This document shows, one piece after another, positions 34,830 through 45,841 of a stretch of 64,000 nucleotides of DNA. The number at the start of each line of letters is the position of its first letter. Position 1 is the first letter of the stretch. Location: positions 73,177,272 through 73,241,271 of the forward strand of contig OY997641.1 in NCBI GenBank assembly GCA_963921795.1, given 5' to 3'. The translations under genes were made by a program, and so were the position numbers. Origin of the DNA: Nannobrachium achirus. Lineage: Eukaryota > Chordata > Actinopteri > Myctophiformes > Myctophidae. The notes beneath the pieces were generated by a model. It was not told the DNA's origin and did not search any database. It saw only the letters and a program-made list of their open reading frames with translations.

Positions 34830-34921
34830 CACGCTGTGATCGATCGGTAATATCGGTATCGGCAGATATTGATTCCAGCTGATCGGTATCGGCCCCAAAA
34901 AACCTGATCGGAACATCTCTA
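34830..34921. mobile_element. hAT end fragment (TAGAGATGTTCCGATCAG)
   Basis: The right edge read inward is TAGAGATGTTCCGATCAGG, followed by GATACCGATC repeats, resembling the TAGAGGTGCACCGATCC element at 58899. Only one end is present. It lies where the truncated gene copy lost its fingers, so it may be linked to that break. Confidence 0.45.
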
Positions 34922-35137
34922 TCCACTGGTGTAGCAGAGTGTTTCCAGCGAGACAAGATGCACAATGTTTGATCAGAATGGAACTGAGCCTTCATTAGTA
35001 TCATTAGCTACACCTGTGAAGGAAGTAAGGAAGAGGCCCAATGTTTTCTATTATGGCTTGCATGGAGCCTAATGGGCTGGTGAGTGGTGCTAGTACCGCT
35101 ATATTGTAAATAGTCAATGCATACTTGTCCTGTAACG

Positions 35138-35300
35138 CACAACTGCCTCTCGATGCTGAACCCCTATCTGCTCCCGATGAGCAAGTTGGTGGCATGGTTT
35201 CCTCCCCCATCTGTGTGTGAATGGGTGAAAGCAATGCACAATCTATGTAAAGCGCCTTGGATAAAGGCGCTATATACATTTACCATACAACAGAAGCTTA
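35138..35300 (+). mobile_element. SINE 3' portion
   Basis: GCTCCCGATGAGCAAGTTGG and AAAGCGCCTTGGATAAAGGC match the SINE at 31580-31806, but the tRNA-like head is missing. It occupies the place where copy A has its 116-3574 insertion. Confidence 0.65.
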
Positions 35301-35458
35301 ACACACAAGGCCTTTATAAATAAATATAAGACAATGTTGCTCTCTACTAACTGTGAGAGATGGCCAACCCACTTTTTCATATAAATATGCAAGTCCTTAC
35401 TCATGTCATATCAAATTCCATATCTTAATAAAGTCCTTATTATATTCCTTCATTGCAG

Positions 35459-36879
35459 ACCAGTGTGCAGAGTCCAGCCTTAAGGTGAAGATGAGTTGGA
35501 GTGTTTCTGTTAAACAGGAACCTGAAAACCACCTGGACATCAGTACGTTTAATGCCTTCTCTTCTCTTCTCTTCTCTTCTCTTCTCTTCTCTTCTCTTCT
35601 CTTCTCTTCTCTTCTCTTCTCTCGCTGTCTCTCTTAGAGAGAACGTTTGCAGGAAATGGCTTTTTTTAATGCATGAGAATAGACTCATGATTTGGAACTA
35701 CCAAAGCTATAACACAGAGGAAACACTGCATAAAATAACAAAGTACAAACCTTTAATGTTTTTTCTCTCATTTTATCTTTTTATTCTCCCCTAGACTTCG
35801 TTTCCCTCCCTGTGTGTAAAGAGGAGCTTTTCCCTGAACATCAGGAGAGGAGTCCCAGTCTGGAGGAACCACAACCTCCACAGATTAAAGAGGAACAGGA
35901 GGAGCTTCTACAAGAGGAGGCTGATGGATCAACGTTGACATTACTAGCAGTGAAAAGTGAAGGTGATGATGAAAAGACAGAGGCTGTAGCCAGCACCTCA
36001 ACTGAACACATGAAAACACAAGCTGATGTAGAGGACTGTGAAACATCACAACCAACTAGTGGTGACCAGCTCCTCTCTCCACACTGTTCTCAATCTGACA
36101 TCACTGAAGACAGTGATGAGTGGGAGGAGACCAGGGAAGGTCAGTCGGTTGTAAACACACTGGATTCACACAAGACACACAATGTGGAAGGACAAACATT
36201 GTCTTTAAGTCACAAGCTGTCCCAGGATCTGCCATTGTCAAAACAAACTCACTCCAAGAACAGCCACACAGGGAAGAAAAGCTTTAGTTGTACAGTGTGT
36301 GGCAAAATGTTTAATTGCAAGGTACATCTGAAGAGGCACACAGTTGTTCATACAGGGGAAAAGCCCTTTACTTGTACAGTTTGTGGTAAAGGCTATGGTC
36401 AAAGTGGTGAGTTAAAAGCACACATGAGGACTCATACAGGGGAAAAACCATTTGCTTGTACAGTTTGTGGTAAAGCCTTTAGTGAAAGTGGTAGTGTAAA
36501 AGTACACATGAGGACTCACACAGGGGAAAAGCCTTTTACTTGCACAATATGTGGTAAAGGCTGTGGTCAAAGTGGTGAGTTAAAAGTACACATGAGAACT
36601 CATACAGGGGAAAAACCCTTTACTTGTACAGTTTGTGGTAAAGGCTGTGGTCATAGTGGTAAGTTAAAAGTACACATGAGAACTCATACAGGGGAAAAAC
36701 CCTTTACTTGTACAGTTTGTGGTAAAGGCTGTGGTCATAGTGGTAAGTTAAAAGTACACATGAGAACTCATACAGGGGAAAAACCCTTTACTTGTACTGT
36801 TTGTGGTAAAGGCTGTGGTACCAGTGGTAATTTAAAAGCACACATGAGGACTCACATAGGGGAAAAGCATACAGGTTAA
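35459..36879 (+). CDS. Poly-C2H2 zinc-finger protein ZNF-B (exons 2-3)
   Basis: Probable nuclear DNA-binding protein, paralogue of ZNF-A. The exons are 35459-35542 and 35795-36879, with splice sites and phases identical to ZNF-A; 378 residues from the ATG at 35491. The acidic N-terminal region is nearly identical to ZNF-A. There are seven C2H2 fingers from ~residue 180 onward, joined by TGEKP linkers. Fingers 4-7 have Cys in place of the core Phe, finger 2 has Tyr, and fingers 5 and 6 are identical. Finger 3 has Val instead of Leu. The last linker reads IGEKHTG then stop, with a decayed finger after it as in ZNF-A. The most likely first exon is 23357-23573 (461 residues) or 33444-33531. Confidence 0.85.
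35557..35622. repeat. (TTCTC)n microsatellite in ZNF-B intron
   Basis: About 13 units; slightly longer than the ZNF-A array at the same intron position. Confidence 0.9.
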
Positions 36880-36904
36880 AACTCCTTTACTTGTGCAGTT
36901 TGTG

Positions 36905-37215
36905 GTACACTCCATGGATTTATTTTGTCACTTGGCTTCTCAGTCTGGACAGCTTCCTTTCTCCAAGGGGAGGTGAGACATAGAATGTGAGTGGAATCGA
37001 AAAGTGGCTTCTTATTGGTCTGTGGTAGGGGTGGGACAGATACACCAGTGTGTATTGGCTGGCTGATGACGTAGCTACCCTAATCTACTCTGATTTGTTG
37101 GAACAACATCCAATCAGCAACAACGTCGCCTCCGTCAAAACCGATATACGAGTCAACTGAATCATGGCCAGACTGAGAAGCGAAATGATAAAACTGATCC
37201 ACGAAACGTAGTGTA
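36905..37215. mobile_element. Small inverted-repeat element in the 3' region of ZNF-B
   Basis: Copy-B equivalent of 5388-5700, with the same TTCTCAGTCTGG inverted ends. Confidence 0.6.
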
Positions 37216-37698
37216 GCACGTAGCAGGCTGGCACCCTGGCTTCATACAGGCAGGAAAACCCTTTAGCTGCGGTTTGTGGCAAATGCTTGGTCAAGATAAG
37301 GAGGATTCAAATAACTGTATTATGGATGTCTTAATTAACGCCAGGTCTTGTGGAGGTGTGACCAATGCCATTCTGCTATTGTGGGTGCGGAATTCTGCAC
37401 ACTGCATCAAAGCAGTTCACGGTAAAACGGCCCTGAATTAGTCATGGGTGTTGGGTGTTACTTTAATCAAACCAATCAGAGAGAGTATCAGCTGCCATTC
37501 CCTTTAAGATCAGTGCAAGACATGCGTTAAGCGGCGAGACCAAAAGAGTATAGTTTATATTTTATATTTATATATTTCCAAATAGCTTACCCATCACGGT
37601 TGGGAAAAATGAATAAATAAATAAACCAGTCAATTGCAATAGTGAGGGGACATTCAAGACCCCCCTCCTCAGATGACAGCGAAGTGACAATTTAAGGA

Positions 37699-38238
37699 CT
37701 TAAAGGGGTATTTCACTTTCAAAAGAACTTTTGTTAATTTTATCATCTAATCAGGCTTTTGTGAACACCCTGAACAGTTTTTAATTAGCTTGATTGAATA
37801 TTTAGATATTTGATGTAAATGTTACCAGGCCCTCAAGGCCCAGGGCCTCTCCCCACACACACCCATTGTAACTTCAAACTCCATTTTAACCATGATAGAT
37901 TCATTAAAAACACACATTATTTTTTCTGGTGACCCATACTACCCTCCTAATATGTGAGCAGGCCGTGTTTTTCGATAACATTTTTCATTTATTTTTAATA
38001 ATTATTTCTTTGTATTTCATTTTTTCCATTTTTCCAAATAATTATTAAAAATAAATGAAAAGAGTTATCGAAAGAACACGGCCTGCTCACATATTAGGAA
38101 GGTAAAATGAGTCTCCAGAAAACATAATGGGTGTTTTCTATCTATCATGGTTAAAATGGAGTTTGAAGTTACAATGGGTGTGTATGTGGAGAGAAGCCCT
38201 ACCACTGTTCCCTGTTGAAAGTGGAATATCCCTTTAAG
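37699..38238. mobile_element. 540-bp inverted-repeat element (MITE)
   Basis: CTTAAAGGGGTATTTCACTT at the left pairs with AAGTGGAATATCCCTTTAAG at the right. Inner blocks are also inverted (CTCCATTTTAACCATGATAG near 37888 with its complement near 38145; ACGGCCTGCTCACATATTAG near 38078 with its complement near 37949). No coding sequence. Confidence 0.8.
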
Positions 38239-38279
38239 ACATTTTCATACAGAAAATAATTAAAAAAGTAGTGTCGATT

Positions 38280-38421
38280 TGGCTGGCTACTTTAGCCATG
38301 TAGCTTGTAGCTTAGGTAACTACATTTCTTTGGGGATAACTTTGCTGTAGCTTTAGCTATGTTTAATCGAGTGTAACTTGTAGCTTAGGTAACTACATTT
38401 TCCAAGTAGCTTGCCCATCAC
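38280..38421. mobile_element. hAT end fragment (CAGTGATGGGCAAGC)
   Basis: The right edge is GCTTGCCCATCACTG, preceded by repeated TTGTAGCTTAGGTAACTACA. A related ATAGCTTACCCATCAC lies at 37583. Probably a hAT remnant split by the MITE at 37699. Confidence 0.45.
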
Positions 38422-38658
38422 TGATCATTGCAGCTGAAAAGGCCTTAGGACACAAACAGAAAAAAACCTGCCATGACTCAATGGAGAGAATTTTTCAGTT
38501 AAAGCCTTTTTAATACACGTTTGAAGGACCTCGATAAAGACTTTTATGTTTGTAAGACCAGCATTTCATGAGACCTTTAAACACAAAAGCAATCAGCAGG
38601 AGTACAGTCATACACTTAGTCTCAAAGGATCACACAAAAAAGCCCAGTGAACTTGATT

Positions 38659-38689
<31 letters not shown>

Positions 38690-38696
38690 GGGGGGC
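38659..38696. repeat. T(11)G(27) homopolymer tract
   Basis: A run of T followed by about 27 G with one late C, then ordinary sequence. The G run can form a quadruplex and is a common site of assembly error. Confidence 0.9.
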
Positions 38697-38837
38697 GGAT
38701 GATTAACTTAATGTGCAACATTGTTTTCTCACTCAAAAGTAAACAAACCAACATAAAGTTTAAAGGTATATGCAAATGATAAACATTGGTCAAATTGTCA
38801 AACATTAAAGGCAGAAATTGTGAACATAGCCGATTTA

Positions 38838-38890
38838 CATGCTCACAACGCCTCATGTTGCGAGGCGTTGTGAGCATGTAGATCTGCTAT
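38838..38890. repeat. Hairpin of the recurrent GATCTACAAGCTCACAACGC motif
   Basis: TACATGCTCACAACGCCTC pairs with GAGGCGTTGTGAGCATGTA across a 6-base loop. It is an inverted dimer of the motif seen in several hAT elements here. Confidence 0.85.
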
Positions 38891-38944
38891 TTTCACAATA
38901 GAACCTTATTATATAAAATGTAATGCCTCATCTATTAGTGCTCG

Positions 38945-39015
38945 TCAGGGTGGGGGGTCCCCAGTTAAAATATGATTATTTTGGGGTCGCGGCCTGAAAA
39001 GGTTGAGAACCACTG
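38945..39015 (+). mobile_element. Solo 3' end of a ZBED-type hAT (copy B)
   Basis: Equivalent of 8855-8923; ends GGTTGAGAACCACTG. Confidence 0.6.
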
Positions 39016-40232
39016 ATATAGGCCGCTGTTTCCCAAACAGTGGGTCTGGACCCATTTGTGGGTCATGGACCAATTTATACGGGTCACGACTTCACGACGT
39101 AAAAATCCCATTTTATTTTCCTACTTAAAAAATTAATAAAAGAATTGCCGATTTAAGGGGCAAACGTCTACTTTGTCTTTTGGGTCTTGAGCTACAAAGT
39201 TTGGAACAGCTGTTATAGGCGATTATATTTATCAAAATAGCATAAAAATTACACCAAAATTGTCATGAAGATTCATTTCATATTATGCACAGCAGTATAG
39301 TCTCACCAGATAAACGGATGCGTTTCGGCCCGGCGGCCTTCGAGTTTTGAAACGCTGAGGAAGGCGTTTTTTCATCCCAGTTACCCAGTGATTTCCGTGG
39401 CCAAATAATATAGGCCTACACATTAATTTGGGGGTCCTTGACGTTAATTATGTTTGAGAACCACGGATCCTTAATATCACCAGGGGCCATTCTAAGATGA
39501 AAGACTGGAGATATGTTTTGAAATATAGATGATATAATCAAATACAATTATTATTGTGTGTGTGTGTGCGTGTTTGCATGTTACATGGTCCTTGTATGGT
39601 TATACACATAAATGTTACCCCACATTCATTGGTGATGATCCATTTGCATGTATGTTACTCTATGTCGGTATAGATCCACATGTGCGGTGTGGGGTATTCC
39701 TACACAGCTGTAGAAAAGGAAATGAAACAGAATACAGTTAATATTTTAAACAGGATACTGTGTCATTAAACATGCAGTATAAAACGTAGTATGATTCCTT
39801 GAGTGTTGACTGTGAATAAATGTATTCACATGTAGCTCATTCAGTTTGTATATTCATTAAGTTCAGCTTTCATCTCAAAGCATCCCAAGTATCTCTGGTC
39901 AGTTATAATTCTCTCAACAAACACTTGGGGCCCTATTTTTGACCATCCTAAACCCTAAATCCCTAAACTTCTTTACCATTTTGATTTTTTTTTAAATAGT
40001 TCAAATAGCTGATCTACAACTAGCTGATCTACAGCTACCGTATAGAAACAAACAATCAGGATTTGACGGTGCATGAGCAGCAAGAGGCATGCGCAGGAGA
40101 AGCGGACCAGAACATGATCTACAAGCTCACAACATGTCGATGTAGATCGGCTATTTTGAGTATTAAAAACGATATAATCAAAATAGTAACAATGCAAAGA
40201 AGTTTAGGGTAGCTTCAGCACGTCAAGCCCTA

Positions 40233-40508
40233 TTATAAATCCGGCCCTGGGCCAGAGTGAGGGACAGAGTCAGGGCCAGAGTGAGGGCTAGACTTAGGGC
40301 CAGAGTGAGGGACAGATTGAAGTGGTGCGCTCTCCTCTGCTTCCTGGACTCTTTGAATCAAGTGTGTGACTGGTCCATCAAGGCTTACATAATGGTCCCC
40401 ATGACCTTCGGCAAAGTGGCCCAGAACTAGCAATGGCAGACTGTCGTCATACTGACCACATGGGGATATTATCGATGTTGCATCAACACCCAGTGTCGAT
40501 ACAATCAC
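40233..40508 (-). pseudogene. Possible protein fragment with HYVSLD motif
   Basis: The minus-strand frame reads LPLLVLGHFAEGHGDHYVSL, then low-complexity PHSGP repeats produced by the GGGCCAGAGTGAG tandem DNA at 40235-40320. The HYVSL phrase is reminiscent of the His region of OTU-type proteases carried by some fish repeats, but that is a weak similarity from memory. There is no start context and no neighbours. Confidence 0.2.
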
Positions 40509-40628
40509 AAACTGTATGTTAACAACATTGTGGATGATCTTTGTACAGCTAAATGATCCCCATATGTATTATACTGCATGTTTAGCAGATAGTTGCTCCA
40601 TTCTTCATCAACAAAGTTGGCAGGGTGT

Positions 40629-41034
40629 GTAGCAACTCATAATGTAATAAGGGCTCATAATGTAACAAAAACATGTAATAAAAACTCATAATGTAATAAT
40701 CATCTCATAATGTAATAAAAACAAGTGCATAATGTAATAATTAAAATGTAATAATAGCTCATAATGTAATAATCAGCTCATAATGTAATAAAAAATACAT
40801 TATTACATTATGAAGTTTTATTACATTATGAGCCTCCTATGTGGAGGTTCTTAATTTAACACATTACATTATTACATTATTGAAAAATCCATTATTACGT
40901 TATGCGCTCGTTTTTTTATTACATTATGAGCTGATTATTACATTATGAGTTTTTATTACATTTTTCTTATTACATTATGAGCCCTTATTACATTATGAGC
41001 AGTTATTACATTATGAGTTGCTACAACATCAGCA
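40629..41034. repeat. ~400-bp palindrome of iterated CTCATAATGTAATAA
   Basis: The left arm (40629-40800) holds about nine copies or near-copies of CTCATAATGTAATAA. The right arm (40801-41034) holds about ten copies of the complement TTATTACATTATGAG. The outermost bases are GTAGCAACTCATAATG and its complement, so the whole is a foldback with defined ends. No coding sequence. Confidence 0.9.
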
Positions 41035-41397
41035 AAAATCTTGGGCTGCCAGCATTAACAGCCAATAGCCACTTTTCCTTGGTAAATTCTAGTCTGCAAA
41101 TATGATTTTTTTGTCATATCTCGAGAACTGTGTGACCATTGGTCATATAACTTGGTGTTCTGTGTTCAGATAACCGAGGCTGTTCCAATGGCACCATGAA
41201 CTGTACCATAAGAAAAAAGAAAAAATAAAATAAATACAATTGTAGATCTGCTGCTTTTGTGGACAAACAACCGGCCATATCTCAAGTTCAGAACGTAACT
41301 GTGCCTTGTATCTTGCATTGCTGGATTCAGCATTCAAATGCCTTTCCAATTTGTATTTTAGCCTTTCATAGGAACATGGGGGTTTGATAATGTGTTG

Positions 41398-41398
41398 G

Positions 41399-41431
<33 letters not shown>

Positions 41432-41432
41432 G
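41398..41432. repeat. (GCGT)n microsatellite
   Basis: Equivalent of the right part of 20803-20912 without the TG run. Confidence 0.9.
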
Positions 41433-41561
41433 CGCGCAAAATACAAATATTAATATCAATAATTCAACGTTAAGACAACCCGGTTCGAGAGTGGTGTCTT
41501 CGGATCGGTCTCGGTGAGACGGACACAATGGCACCTTCCTGGTTTACGTAGGACTAAGTGT

Positions 41562-41946
41562 AGTGATGCGCAGGAGCGGGAATCGAACACCACTCTCCCA
41601 CTCGCCAGTCCGACACCCAAACCACTGTGCCAATAGAGCTGAGCTCGATTGGCAGGGCGTTTGCGGGTCGGTTTATTGGCTGGGGCTACAATCACCCCCT
41701 CGGTCTTTGGAAGCGCGTCCTCGCGCTTCACACTTCACGCCGCGGACCACCGCACACGACATCCCTCATGTCCCTCACGCAAGGATATCACGCTCCTCAT
41801 CCTGCCGACAACGCCAGATTGTAGTGATGCGCAGGAGCGGGGATTGAACCCGGGACTCCCACTCGCCAGTCCAACGCACGTGCTAATAGGGCTGAGCCCG
41901 ATTAGCAGGGCTGTTGTCGCTGGTTCATGGCTGATACTAACTGTGG
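41562..41946 (-). mobile_element. Two tRNA-like (SINE-head) units, copy-B-specific insertion
   Basis: GTAGTGATGCGCAGGAGCGG begins both units (41562 and 41821). On the minus strand each carries a GGGTTCAATCCCCG-type box B and a TTAGCACGTGCG/TTGGC-type box A. Copy A reads straight through this point (21012), so it is an insertion of ~385 bp. It is not an intact tRNA gene, because the acceptor stems do not pair. Confidence 0.55.
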
Positions 41947-43111
41947 GGTGCTACATAAGGGAACCAGAGAAAGGCAATGGGGAAGTTCTCAAAGAAATAT
42001 ACAGCAAATGTGCTGGGGAATTTGTTGGTTGAAAAACTGAAACTAAAATAATCATAAGAAATCCAAATATGGGCCTAAAAATGAACGGACAGTTTCCTTG
42101 TACTCAGGGGAGTAAGGTGTACTCAGCTGTGCAGTGAATTTGAATGACAATATTGATGAATATATTTAATATATTAATATATTAAAAATAAGATTTTTAT
42201 GAAAAAGTGAAAAAATGTGAATAAGGGCGCTGCGACGTTGAGGAAGTGACGGCTAAGACGTCCTCAGAATTCCGAACGCAATGGTGCGCCATTCAACGAC
42301 GCCGGACGCACCATTCGGCCTGTATCGCACATTCCCCACCGAAAAAATGAAAGAATAGCATATATGCTGAATTTTGCCACTTTTGCCAGTAATGGTTAAG
42401 ATACCCGGGTTCGAAGCCGGGTGGGGAGGTCCGGATCACCTCCGTTACATTGGTGTCGTGACCTGGATCCGGGCTTCCCCATAGGAGGAGGTCAAAGGGG
42501 GGTGAGTGTGGTGGAGAGAGTCACAGCCCCAGCCTGAAGCCTCAAAAGTCTAGTATCTGCTCTCATTCCATAGGGATATCCCTTTGAAGTAATGGTTAAG
42601 ATATTGGGCTTTGACTTCGAAGCCGGGTGGGGAGGTTCGGATCACCTCCGTTACACATATAACTTGTTTGATTCACTTTGGGAAGTTTGGGGCGTGACAG
42701 CTGTTATGTTTGTTATTACTACTCATACATATGTTGTTTTGCATATTATTGTAGGCCTATTGTCTTTTGTCATTGAATGTCTCGATGAACTGAATACAAA
42801 GGAATGCAATGGAAATGAGCCCTGGCTTTTGTTCTTTTTTTTTTACAATGTCTTCAATTAAATGAAGTCCCCTCACATCTGTGGGCAAATTACATCCTGC
42901 ACATAATTCCACATCAAACTCTGCTCTGAGTCTAATGATCATTACATCCTGATGTGAAAGAAAATGTGTCAAAAGAATAAAACATGACGGTTGTTATGCA
43001 GTTCTTTCTTTTTCTTTTTACCCCTTGTTCTCCCCAATGTAGTAGTTATGCCAAATGATTCTTCCCCACACTCATTTCTGTCTGCTGTTGTATCCTACTG
43101 ACTCACTAGTG

Positions 43112-43298
43112 CAGGGGTTTTCAAAGTGGGTGACGGGGCACCCTGGGGTGCCGCGACAGCAGTCCAGGGGTGCCGCGAGATCATCTGATGATATTTGGAA
43201 TTTACTCCAATTATTACTTAATTACAATATATATTTAGTATATATGAAAAGAATATTTATAGGGGTGCCCTGAGCCAAAAAAAGTTTGGGAATCCCTG
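43112..43298. mobile_element. 187-bp hAT element, unit 1
   Basis: The ends CAGGGGTTTTCAAAGTGG and AAAGTTTGGGAATCCCTG are inverted. The exact 8-bp duplication CACTAGTG lies at 43104-43111 and 43299-43306. No coding sequence. Confidence 0.9.
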
Positions 43299-43396
43299 CA
43301 CTAGTGAATCAGTCTGTCAGTCATTCAGTGACAGTTACACATCTCCTCCACCAGGGGGCGAAAGGCATTAAAGCAACAGTGCCTGGATCCATTATT

Positions 43397-43443
43397 GCGC
43401 ATGCGCTAAACACGTTGATCCGGAAGCCGGATCTTCCGGAAGT
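43397..43443 (+). promoter_or_regulatory. NRF1/ETS promoter core, unit 1
   Basis: GCGCATGCGC and paired CCGGAAG/CTTCCGGAAGT, unchanged from 22199-22245. Here the promoter and first exon are not separated by the 730-bp foldback. Confidence 0.65.
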
Positions 43444-43787
43444 AGAATGTTTCTCGCGTGGCGTTTCCACAACAAAGGAACCGTTGGTGTTTCATGGTGG
43501 TTTTGGGACGCGACCAACGAACCTAAGCATAAAGGTGGTTGCCGGGGGGCAAGGAGCTCCGCTGTGTTCACTTGGACCGCGTGGAGGTGCCGAAAGTCGG
43601 GGGGACGAAGATGTAGCCTGTAGGACGGACTTTGCAACGCTCCACACGGAGACTCGCTCGCTTTACCTCGGCGGTGGTGTCTCACGTGGATCAAGTCCGC
43701 TTGAGTGTTGGTGTTTAGTTTCATGGTGGTTGGGACACAGCACGTGGTGAAAAGCTTCTCATATTAAAAGGAGTTAAAACGCTTCAA

Positions 43788-43997
43788 ATGGAGTCTGTAC
43801 GGCTGAAGATAAATGAACACATGACGTCGGTGGGAGAGGAGATATTGTGTGTTTTGGAAAATTAACAAAGTGTTGATGTTTGTCGCGTGAAGCTTGAGTG
43901 TTTGTGTTGGAGCGCCTCCGTGCGGCCACAGAGGTCATGTGCAGCCTCTTCCAGAGAGAGATGGAGACACTACACAACACCCAACTACACACTGCAG
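43788..43997 (+). pseudogene. Zinc-finger first exon, unit 1 (nonsense)
   Basis: Same exon as 23357-23573 up to GEEILCVLE, then AAT TAA replaces AAG CAA, giving a stop at codon 26. A 7-base deletion further on (CTTGAGTG in place of CTCGATGTCAGAGTG) also shifts the frame. The donor CAG|GTATGT at 43997 is intact. Translation of a spliced message could only restart at an ATG in a later exon. Confidence 0.75.
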
Positions 43998-44307
43998 GTA
44001 TGTCTGTTACACACACAACACCACACTACACACTGCAGGTATGTCTGTTACACACCCATCACCCAACTACACACTGCAGGTATGTCTGTTACACACACAA
44101 CACCCAACTACACACTGCAGTGTCTGTTACACTTAAACATACCTGTCTCAGAAGCTTAATTTCAAATATAAAGTGCTTATTCCATGGCCATGTTGCAATT
44201 CTCTTCGGGTGGGTAAAGTAACCGTTTCTTCAGTAGTGTTCAATAAAAATGCATTTTAATCTGAATGGTGGCCATTTTCGGCATATTTCCTCCATATGTT
44301 TCAACTG

Positions 44308-44475
44308 ATTGATTGATTGAAGACTTTATTAGAAGTTTGCATAGGAAAAGGTACAGTTTCATGACGGTACAGTTCACTGGTACAATGTCTACTAAAAGGA
44401 GATCCTAGAAAAGACTAAGCTTATTTTCACAGGAAACCATTTAAGTATCTCATATAACACTGAATGATAGACAAC
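44308..44475 (-). mobile_element. Truncated LINE 3' UTR, unit 1
   Basis: Copy of 23845-24013 inside tandem unit 1. Confidence 0.8.
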
Positions 44476-45165
44476 TACGCAACCCTATCGGTTGGGGTTG
44501 TTTCGAGGTCCCAGTAGACAGAGACTAACCTGGCTTCCCCATAGGAGGAGGTCAAAGGGGGGTGAGTGTGGTGGAGAGAGTCACAGCCCCAGCCTGAAGC
44601 CTCAAAAGTCTAGTATCTGCTCTCATTCCATAGGGATATCCCTTTGAAGTAATGGTTAAGATATTGGGCTTTGACTTCGAAGCCGGGTGGGGAGGTTCGG
44701 ATCACCTCCGTTACACATATAACTTGTTTGATTCACTTTGGGAAGTTTGGGGCGTGACAGCTGTTATGTTTGTTATTACTACTCATACATATGTTGTTTT
44801 GCATATTATTGTAGGCCTATTGTCTTTTGTCATTGAATGTCTCGATGAACTGAATACAAAGGAATGCAATGGAAATGAGCCCTGGCTTTTGTTCTTTTTT
44901 TTTTACAATGTCTTCAATTAAATGAAGTCCCCTCACATCTGTGGGCAAATTACATCCTGCACATAATTCCACATCAAACTCTGCTCTGAGTCTAATGATC
45001 ATTACATCCTGATGTGAAAGAAAATGTGTCAAAAGAATAAAACATGACGGTTGTTATGCAGTTCTTTCTTTTTACCCCTTGTTCTCCCCAATGTAGTAGT
45101 TATGCCAAATGATTCTTCCCCACACTCATTTCTGTCTGCTGTTGTATCCTACTGACTCACTAGTG

Positions 45166-45352
45166 CAGGGGTTTTCAAAGTGGGTGACGGGGCACCCTGG
45201 GGTGCCGCGACAGCAGTCCAGGGGTGCCGCGAGATCATCTGATGATATTTGGAATTTACTCCAATTATTACTTAATTACAATATATATTTAGTATATATG
45301 AAAAGAATATTTATAGGGGTGCCCTGAGCCAAAAAAAGTTTGGGAATCCCTG
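45166..45352. mobile_element. 187-bp hAT element, unit 2
   Basis: Same element and CACTAGTG duplication as 43112-43298, copied with the tandem unit. Confidence 0.9.
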
Positions 45353-45450
45353 CACTAGTGAATCAGTCTGTCAGTCATTCAGTGACAGTTACACATCTCC
45401 TCCACCAGGGGGCGAAAGGCATTAAAGCAACAGTGCCTGGATCCATTATT

Positions 45451-45497
45451 GCGCATGCGCTAAACACGTTGATCCGGAAGCCGGATCTTCCGGAAGT
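45451..45497 (+). promoter_or_regulatory. NRF1/ETS promoter core, unit 2
   Basis: Identical sites to unit 1. Confidence 0.65.
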
Positions 45498-45841
45498 AGA
45501 ATGTTTCTCGCGTGGCGTTTCCACAACAAAGGAACCGTTGGTGTTTCATGGTGGTTTTGGGACGCGACCAACGAACCTAAGCATAAAGGTGGTTGCCGGG
45601 GGGCAAGGAGCTCCGCTGTGTTCACTTGGACCGCGTGGAGGTGCCGAAAGTCGGGGGGACGAAGATGTAGCCTGTAGGACGGACTTTGCAACGCTCCACA
45701 CGGAGACTCGCTCGCTTTACCTCGGCGGTGGTGTCTCACGTGGATCAAGTCCGCTTGAGTGTTGGTGTTTAGTTTCATGGTGGTTGGGACACAGCGCGTG
45801 GTGAAAAGCTTCTCATATTAAAAGGAGTTAAAACGCTTCAA

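Larger units (their letters stand above)
37546..38944. other. Non-coding, copy-B-specific stretch
   Basis: It contains the inverted-repeat element at 37699, a hAT end at 38280, a T/G homopolymer tract and a hairpin (all listed). No gene was recognised. Confidence 0.5.
42472..44531. repeat. Tandem promoter/first-exon unit 1
   Basis: 2060 bp from GGCTTCCCCATAGGAGG to CAGAGACTAACCT. It contains the SINE-like segment, the 187-bp hAT, the NRF1/ETS promoter, the first-exon copy and the LINE tail. Near-identical to units 2 and 3. Confidence 0.9.

Noticed and set aside
40629-41034. Regularly iterated 15-mers resembling a CRISPR array
   Set aside because: Eukaryotic context, no unique spacers of constant length, and the second half is the inverted complement of the first.
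43286-43750. 154-codon frame repeated in all three tandem units
   Set aside because: It runs through the promoter, its copy-A counterpart is broken, and the protein has no recognisable features; identity between units reflects DNA duplication.
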